NCBI GenBank assembly: GCA_003694635.1
Contig: RFKQ01000046.1
Coordinates: forward strand, 1-39,542
Direction of reading: 5' to 3'
Source of the DNA: Planctomycetota bacterium
GTDB taxonomy: Bacteria; Planctomycetota; J132
DNA: 39,542 nucleotides
The translations under genes were made by a program, and so were the position numbers. Within the stretch, counting starts at the first letter, position 1, and every line of letters begins with the position of its first letter. Of the stretch, positions 35,723-39,542 are shown one piece after another. The notes below the pieces were generated by a model. The model saw only the letters and a program-made list of their open reading frames with translations, was not told where the DNA came from and searched no databases.

Positions 35723-36055
35723 TTATTCACGCTTAAGAAACTCAATATTCTCCGCTACAATCTTGATCTTTGAGCGAGGTTCCCCCTCTTTGCTCTCCCA
35801 TTTATCCAAATGAAGTCGACCTTCTACAAAAACATTCATGCCTTTGGTGAGATTTTTATGGCAAGCTTCCGCTTTTTTCGCCCAGACCACCACTTCCAAA
35901 AAGCAGGGCTCCTCCTTTTTCTCCCCGCTTTGGGTGGTGTATTTTCGTTTGACCACAACCCCAAAATCGCATACCGGTGTACCTTTGGGAGTGGAGCGAA
36001 GGTCTGGATCTCTGGTAAGTTTTCCGATAATAAAAACCTTGTTTAAGTGCCTCAT
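35723..36055 (-). CDS. ssb: Single-stranded DNA-binding protein, short form
   Basis: I use the ATG at 36055 (MRHLNKVFIIGKLTRDPDLR); the TTG at 36073 only adds MQVPRI. The OB fold is clear: LNKVFIIGKLTRDPDLRSTPKGTPVCDFGV, FLEVVVWAKKAEACHKNLTKGMNVFVEGRL and KIKIVAENIEFL. At ~110 residues the protein ends right after the OB fold. It lacks the disordered linker and the acidic DDDIPF-type tip that recruits partner proteins in most bacterial SSBs. It may be a structural SSB, with a second full-length copy elsewhere. Position between rpsF and rpsR is classical. Confidence 0.94.
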   Translation of the reverse strand: MRHLNKVFIIGKLTRDPDLRSTPKGTPVCDFGVVVKRKYTTQSGEKKEEPCFLEVVVWAKKAEACHKNLTKGMNVFVEGRLHLDKWESKEGEPRSKIKIVAENIEFLKRE

Positions 36056-36286
36056 AATTCTTGGTACCTGCAAAAAAATCGGTGGAAGGACTTTTTACAA
36101 AAACTCTTGTACCCCTTGAGGATACCACATTTTTCGCTTTTTTTCAAATGGTATTCGGGTAAGATTTCGGTTTTTTATTATCGGACATGGAAGAAAAAGA
36201 TTCGCACTTGCGGGGAAAGTTCACTTTCCTCGCAAGCTCCCATACTCCCAAAAATCCACCTCCAAACAAGCGCCATAGCTATTCCG

Positions 36287-36877
36287 CTACTGGGCGGTTT
36301 CGCCCTCGTCCTGATCTTGCGCTGCGGTGGTCGTCTCGGCGGCTTCCTCTTCGTCGGAGCTAGAAGAACTCTCGTCTGCATCCTCCTCAGCGGAATGCTC
36401 CTCCTCGTCTAGGGACGACTCCTCGGATGTGCTTGAGGTAGACTTTTCGGGTTCCGCTTCCGAGGAAGCCGAAGAGTCTGAGCCGGAATCGCTCGTTGCC
36501 GTTCCAGAAGTGGTGGACGAAGAAGCCCCAGAGGACGATGTCTCAGACGCAAGATAAGCCAATGTATCGAGGCGAAGGATTTCCTCCTTGGTGCGCTCCT
36601 CGCGAAGGAACATCACCCGCACCACCTTCTCGTAGATGCGAAATTCTCGGCGCACCTCTTCCAGTTTCTGGGGATCGAGACAAAAGTAAAAAAGCAAATA
36701 GGTCCCCCGCTTGATCCCTTTGATTTCATAAGCTAGCTTGCGGTCCGCCCACTTTCCACTGCGGACGATTTCCGCCCCGTACTTTTTTAAGATCTCCTCA
36801 ATATTTTGATAAATGGCGTCTAAATTTCGACTAGCCTCGTTGCTGTCTATTAAGAAGAAACCTTCATATAGCCTCAA
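36287..36877 (-). CDS. rpsF: 30S ribosomal protein bS6 with a long acidic, serine-rich tail
   Basis: The protein has 196 residues. Residues 1-~110 are the S6 fold: LYEGFFLIDSNEASRNLDAIYQNIEEILKKYGAEIVRSGKWADRKLAYEIKGIKRGTYLLFYF, then REFRIYEKVVRVMFLR. The start is TTG at 36877, supported by AAGGAG nine bases upstream; no in-frame ATG precedes the fold. Residues ~111-196 are a low-complexity tail rich in Ser, Glu, Asp and Thr. Many S6 proteins have short acidic tails, and in E. coli RimK adds glutamates there, but an encoded tail of ~85 residues is exceptional. The frame remains open and shows no stop-rich drift, so the tail is probably real. Confidence 0.95.
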   Translation of the reverse strand: MRLYEGFFLIDSNEASRNLDAIYQNIEEILKKYGAEIVRSGKWADRKLAYEIKGIKRGTYLLFYFCLDPQKLEEVRREFRIYEKVVRVMFLREERTKEEILRLDTLAYLASETSSSGASSSTTSGTATSDSGSDSSASSEAEPEKSTSSTSEESSLDEEEHSAEEDADESSSSSDEEEAAETTTAAQDQDEGETAQ

Positions 36878-36913
36878 ATCTTTTCACTCCTTCTTACGTT
36901 TTGGTTAATCAAA

Positions 36914-36953
36914 AAAAACAACTCTACCACTCTAAAAACAACTCTACCACTCT
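36914..36953. repeat. Two tandem copies of a 20-bp repeat between pth and rpsF
   Basis: AAAAACAACTCTACCACTCT occurs at 36914-36933 and again, identically, at 36934-36953. It lies between the pth stop and the rpsF ribosome-binding site. Slippage could change copy number; a role in spacing or RNA processing is unproven. Confidence 0.85.
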
Positions 36954-36965
36954 ACATTTTCCATC

Positions 36966-37538
36966 TCAGGATCGGTTGTGTTGATTCATCGCTGCCACGA
37001 TTCCTTGGAAACACCAAGTCTCCATGGCCTCAACGGCGCGCTGGATGACCTCTTGGACAAGCTCCAGCTCTTCTTCGAGAAAGGGGGCAAGCACGTAAGT
37101 GCTGGTATCCAGATGGGGATTGGCCGGGCGCCCTATCCCTAACCTCAGTCGGCTTAGGGATTGAGTTCTTAAGCTTTGGAGAACGCTTTCTACTCCCTTA
37201 TGGCCTCCGGAGCCACCTTTGGAGCGCAATTTTATCTTGCCCAAAGGTAGGTCAAGATCGTCGTAGATGAGCAGTAGCTCAGACAAAGCCAGCTTATAAT
37301 ACCGACTCACTTCCCCCACAGAATGGCCGCTTAAATTCATGTAGGTCTGAGGTTTGAGCAGAAAAACCCGCACCTCTTTCATATTTTTTACCGACAAGAG
37401 AGAGCGAAACCGGCGCTGAAAAGGGGGGAACTGCCATTTTTCCGCAAACGCATCCACCACCATAAAGCCAAAATTATGGCGGGTTTTGTGATATTGGGCC
37501 CCGGGGTTGCCTAATCCCACGAAGAGTCTGTTTTCCAA
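36966..37538 (-). CDS. pth: Peptidyl-tRNA hydrolase
   Basis: I place the start at TTG 37538, with AGGGAG seven bases upstream and only one base after the L25 stop. The track's start at 37643 lies inside the L25 gene. This gives 190 residues, the usual length. Motifs: FVGLGNPGAQYHKTRHNFGFMVVD (with the conserved Asn and catalytic His), KPQTYMNLSG, LLIYDDLDLPLGKIKL (conserved Asp), GSGGHKGVESVLQSL and RLRLGIGRP. Pth releases tRNA from stalled peptidyl-tRNAs. Near contact with rplY/ctc is a common bacterial arrangement and implies coupling. Confidence 0.96.
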   Translation of the reverse strand: MENRLFVGLGNPGAQYHKTRHNFGFMVVDAFAEKWQFPPFQRRFRSLLSVKNMKEVRVFLLKPQTYMNLSGHSVGEVSRYYKLALSELLLIYDDLDLPLGKIKLRSKGGSGGHKGVESVLQSLRTQSLSRLRLGIGRPANPHLDTSTYVLAPFLEEELELVQEVIQRAVEAMETWCFQGIVAAMNQHNRS

Positions 37539-37539
37539 C

Positions 37540-37833
37540 CTAATTCTCCCTAGGCTTTCTGAGAAAGTCAAGATGCAAAATTCTCTCCGCAAAAGTGTCC
37601 CATTGCACTTCCTGCACAAGGGCCTCGTGCTTCTTCCCCTCAATCTCTAGCAATAGCTCTTGAGCCTTTTCGGCTAGAATTTTTTTGACTTCTTTTTCCA
37701 AAACACGCAGGTGAAGATTTTCCTCACCGCCCCCATAAAGCACCGCGGGCACCCACCCCTCTTTGCGAAGCTTGTTGCTCGAACGCTTACCCAAACGATC
37801 GCGCAATTGCGCCTGAAGTTTAAAAGTTGCCAT
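37540..37833 (-). CDS. rplY: 50S ribosomal protein bL25, short form
   Basis: The start ATG at 37833 (MATFKLQAQLRDRLGKRSSNKLRKEGWVPAVLYGGG) has AAGGG eight bases upstream; the GTG at 37842 is unlikely. The ~97 residues correspond to the 5S-rRNA-binding domain (E. coli RplY type) without the C-terminal CTC domain. The motif GWVPAVLYGGGEENLHLRV matches the family, and the end (VQEVQWDTFAERILHLDFLR) is the expected last strand region. It lies between prs and pth, a widespread gene order. Confidence 0.95.
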   Translation of the reverse strand: MATFKLQAQLRDRLGKRSSNKLRKEGWVPAVLYGGGEENLHLRVLEKEVKKILAEKAQELLLEIEGKKHEALVQEVQWDTFAERILHLDFLRKPREN

Positions 37834-37937
37834 AGCAAGCACCCTTAACTGAGTGAAGAAGAATAAACCATTTCCTCAAAAAAAAACAAAATGCCACCGG
37901 TCCCCGGCGTTTTAAAACAGCTCGCCAACACAGCTTT

Positions 37938-38900
37938 CTACTCTTGCTCCACATCATCGTGGAACAAAGCACTCACAGAACGGTTTTTATGAATGCGAAG
38001 AATGGCATCCGCAAAAAGTGGAGCCACAGAAAGAACCCTAAAGTTGGGGGGATAGCTGTCTCTAGGAGGCACAGAGTTGGTGACCACAACCTCCTCAATA
38101 GGTAAAGCGGAAAGACGCTCGAGGGCATTTCCACAAAAGATCCCATGGGTGGCTCCTAGATAAATCTTTTTGGCTCCTTTCTCCTTCATAAGCTCCACCG
38201 CCGCAGCCACAGAACCACCGGTGGCGATCATATCGTCGATCAGGATAACATTTTTCCCCTCCACATTGCCGATTACATTGAAGGCTTCCACCTTACTCCC
38301 ACCGCTGCGACGCTTATCCACCGTGGCAAACTCCGCCTTCAAACGGCTAGCATACGCTCTGGCCATGCGAATGCCGCCCACATCCGGGCTGACCACCACG
38401 ATGTCCTCTAGCCCAAGAGAGCGGAAGTATTTCACCAAAACCTTGCGCGCATAAAGGTGGTCCACCGGAATATCAAAAAAGCCTTGGATTTGTCCCGCAT
38501 GAAGATCCAAGGTCAAAATGCGATCCACTCCAGCTTTTGTGATGAGATTGGCGATAAGCTTGGCAGAAATAGGTACCCGCCCCTCCGTTTTGCGATCTTG
38601 ACGCGCATAGCCAAAGTAGGGAATCACCGCCGTAATTCTATGGGCAGAGGCGCGGCGCAAACAATCAATTAAAATAAACAACTCCATTAAATGATCATTG
38701 ACCGGCGGGCATGTGGGCTGGACAATAAACACATCGGAGCCGCGTACATCCGTTTGCACTTTGATGCTGATTTCCCCATCTGGAAAACGCATGCAAGTCG
38801 CCTCCCCAAGCACATCCTCTAGAAGAGGGCTTTCAATGCGCCTGGCAATGTTTTCCGCCAAATCCGGATGAGCGCTTCCAGAGAAGATTTTCAACTTCAT
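37938..38900 (-). CDS. prs: Ribose-phosphate pyrophosphokinase (PRPP synthetase)
   Basis: About 320 residues from ATG 38900 (MKLKIFSGSAHPDLAENIA); the GTG at 38915 overlaps the AAGGAG sequence and is unlikely. It shows the full class I pattern: MRFPDGEISIKVQTDVRGSDVFIVQ, VIPYFGYARQDRK, TLDLHAGQIQGFFDIPVDHL, VVSPDVGGIRMARAYA, the FATVDKRRSG flexible loop, and the PRPP-binding motif VILIDDMIATGGSV. It makes PRPP from ribose-5-phosphate and ATP for nucleotide, His and Trp synthesis. It is the first gene of the leftward translation/replication cluster. Confidence 0.97.
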   Translation of the reverse strand: MKLKIFSGSAHPDLAENIARRIESPLLEDVLGEATCMRFPDGEISIKVQTDVRGSDVFIVQPTCPPVNDHLMELFILIDCLRRASAHRITAVIPYFGYARQDRKTEGRVPISAKLIANLITKAGVDRILTLDLHAGQIQGFFDIPVDHLYARKVLVKYFRSLGLEDIVVVSPDVGGIRMARAYASRLKAEFATVDKRRSGGSKVEAFNVIGNVEGKNVILIDDMIATGGSVAAAVELMKEKGAKKIYLGATHGIFCGNALERLSALPIEEVVVTNSVPPRDSYPPNFRVLSVAPLFADAILRIHKNRSVSALFHDDVEQE

Positions 38901-38919
38901 ATTCGGCGAACTCACTCCT

Positions 38920-38948
38920 TATATAGAACAGAGCACGCAATTTCTCAA
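38920..38948 (-). promoter_or_regulatory. Putative promoter of prs
   Basis: On the minus strand TTGAGA (38943-38948; 5 of 6 bases of consensus) is followed after 17 bases by TATATA (38920-38925). A start site about seven bases downstream would give a very short leader of roughly 13 bases and cut off part of the AAGGAG, so another promoter farther upstream (TTGTAT near 38970) is possible. Pattern match only. Confidence 0.33.
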
Positions 38949-39235
38949 ATATTAATAAAATATAAGACCACTAATACAATCATCCCCTCCTCAATCCACG
39001 AGTCCTCTCCCTCCTGGACATCTCGTAGAACACAAATGGCCCTCCACTCCAGCCATAGAGCAAGCTCTACCAATTTGAAATCCGGGCCGTTTCCGCCCTC
39101 CCATTTGCTCGGCGTAGCCGCTCTATCTACCACGTATCCTAAACTCTCGGCTCTCCTCACCTTGCTGAGATGAGAGAAGATAAAAAGCTCGCTAAAATGA
39201 GAAAAAAATTCTATCACATTTCTCCCTAAAGTCAA
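38945..39235 (-). CDS. Hypothetical small ORF upstream of prs
   Basis: The open frame has 96 residues from a TTG at 39235. A GTG at 39217 with GGGAG four bases upstream is the better start and gives 90 residues. The product has a Trp-rich middle (PSKWEGGNGPDFKLVELALWLEWRAICVLRD) and a hydrophobic end (MIVLVVLYFINI). I recognise no family. It shares the orientation of prs and ends just before the prs promoter. The rest of the prs-to-right-edge gap (38901-39431, 531 bases) contains this ORF, a perfect 6-bp stem (TAGAGCAAGCTCTA, 39056-39069) and A/T-rich promoter-like sequence. A structured RNA rather than a protein cannot be excluded. Confidence 0.3.
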   Translation of the reverse strand: MTLGRNVIEFFSHFSELFIFSHLSKVRRAESLGYVVDRAATPSKWEGGNGPDFKLVELALWLEWRAICVLRDVQEGEDSWIEEGMIVLVVLYFINI

Positions 39236-39348
39236 TAGATAAGTGCAAATGTTTTTTTCAACTCCCCTCTACCTCCAAATCTAATGCAAAAATGGACACA
39301 CAAATAAATCCGTCAAAACCGACAAATTTCTCAACCTTTGGGCTTGTA

Positions 39349-39377
39349 TTCAAAAGGGTTTTGTGATATCATATAAT
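39349..39377 (+). promoter_or_regulatory. Putative promoter of the right-edge zinc-ribbon gene
   Basis: TTCAAA (39349-39354) is followed after 17 bases by a perfect TATAAT (39372-39377). The predicted start near 39384 gives a ~48-base leader to the ATG at 39432. It is divergent from the prs promoter. The -10 is exact; the -35 matches 4 of 6. Confidence 0.42.
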
Positions 39378-39431
39378 CTTAATATTTTTTTCAAGAATTT
39401 TGAATTTTTGAAATGTTAGGATAGCCCTGCT

Positions 39432-39542
39432 ATGGGAACGCAGTTCTGTAAACATTGCCAAAAGGAAGTGGAGTTGACAGCGGCCCAACTCTGCCCCCTC
39501 TGCCAACAAAAACTTCCCCCCCCCCCCCCCCCCCCCTCTACC
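39432..39542 (+). CDS. N-terminal fragment of a zinc-ribbon protein with a polyproline (C21) tract; runs off the window
   Basis: From the ATG at 39432 the frame reads MGTQFCKHCQKEVELTAAQLCPLCQQKLP. These are two CxxC knuckles (CKHC, CPLC) forming a zinc ribbon. Then 21 consecutive C residues encode seven prolines before SerThr at the edge. A plausible promoter lies upstream, and an AGGATAG element is 11 bases before the ATG. Zinc-ribbon starts of this kind often precede kinase, FHA or other signalling domains, but nothing downstream is visible here. Confidence 0.6.
   Translation, partial: MGTQFCKHCQKEVELTAAQLCPLCQQKLPPPPPPPST
39516..39536. repeat. C21 homopolymer inside a reading frame
   Basis: Twenty-one consecutive C, directly after the second zinc knuckle of the right-edge ORF. 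In the given length the frame stays open (seven Pro codons). Tracts this long are unstable in replication and hard to sequence, so the true length may differ. Confidence 0.9.

Noticed and set aside
39001-39180. tRNA-like stretch upstream of prs
   Set aside because: A TAGAGC stem and GG pairs suggested a tRNA, but no cloverleaf, T-arm GGTTC-type sequence or CCA end could be fitted.
1-39542. CRISPR arrays, insertion sequences or prophage genes
   Set aside because: No spaced direct repeats of array type, no transposase or integrase motifs, and no terminal inverted repeats were seen; the only tandem repeats are short.

Overview
The window looks like a chromosomal piece of a Gram-negative, double-membrane bacterium. 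It encodes BamA, an OmpH/Skp-like chaperone, an LpxC-FabZ lipid A enzyme and a TolC-type outer-membrane channel. Three large Hanks-type Ser/Thr kinases in 40 kb, a DUF1800 protein and very large SPFH proteins suggest a Planctomycetota/PVC-like or other deep-branching lineage. This placement is inference from gene content; the window has no rRNA and I found no tRNA.

Layout. The left edge (+ strand, 1-1422) holds the end of mtnA, a tiny zinc-ribbon ORF coupled to it, and an inositol-monophosphatase family gene. From 1419 to about 38900 every gene I accept lies on the minus strand, so transcription runs right to left. The order is: prs, ctc/rplY, pth, rpsF, ssb, rpsR, rplI and dnaB (a classical translation/replication cluster); bamA, ompH and lpxC-fabZ (outer-membrane biogenesis); an MshEN-like-repeat kinase; an esterase; a NatAB-like ABC exporter; a ClC channel; a TolC protein; a PknK-like kinase-ATPase-TPR regulator; a second ABC exporter; two SPFH/band-7 proteins; a DUF1800 protein; a stand-alone E2-type acyltransferase core; a kinase with a C-terminal TPR region; and cstA. 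At the right edge a divergent + strand gene begins with a zinc ribbon followed by an uninterrupted C21 tract.

How it fits together. The right half is housekeeping (nucleotide supply, ribosome, replisome, envelope assembly). The left and middle part is accessory: membrane transport, membrane scaffolding and kinase signalling, in closely spaced or overlapping minus-strand genes that suggest a few long operons. Genes at 6632/6635 and 24980/24993 overlap and are probably translationally coupled.

Most notable points. (1) A pair of membrane-anchored SPFH proteins carries three tandem copies of a ~57-residue beta-type repeat before the SPFH domain; in the larger protein the third copy is split by a ~250-residue helical insert. 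This is the best candidate for an undescribed system, perhaps a vault- or prohibitin-like membrane scaffold. (2) The 5' end of bamA is out of frame with an excellent signal-peptide ORF across an A10/T10 run. (3) A C21 tract lies inside a reading frame at the right edge. (4) Ribosomal protein S6 has an ~85-residue acidic, serine-rich tail. (5) The PknK-like kinase has HQD instead of HRD. (6) Two kinases have unusual N-terminal sensor-like regions.
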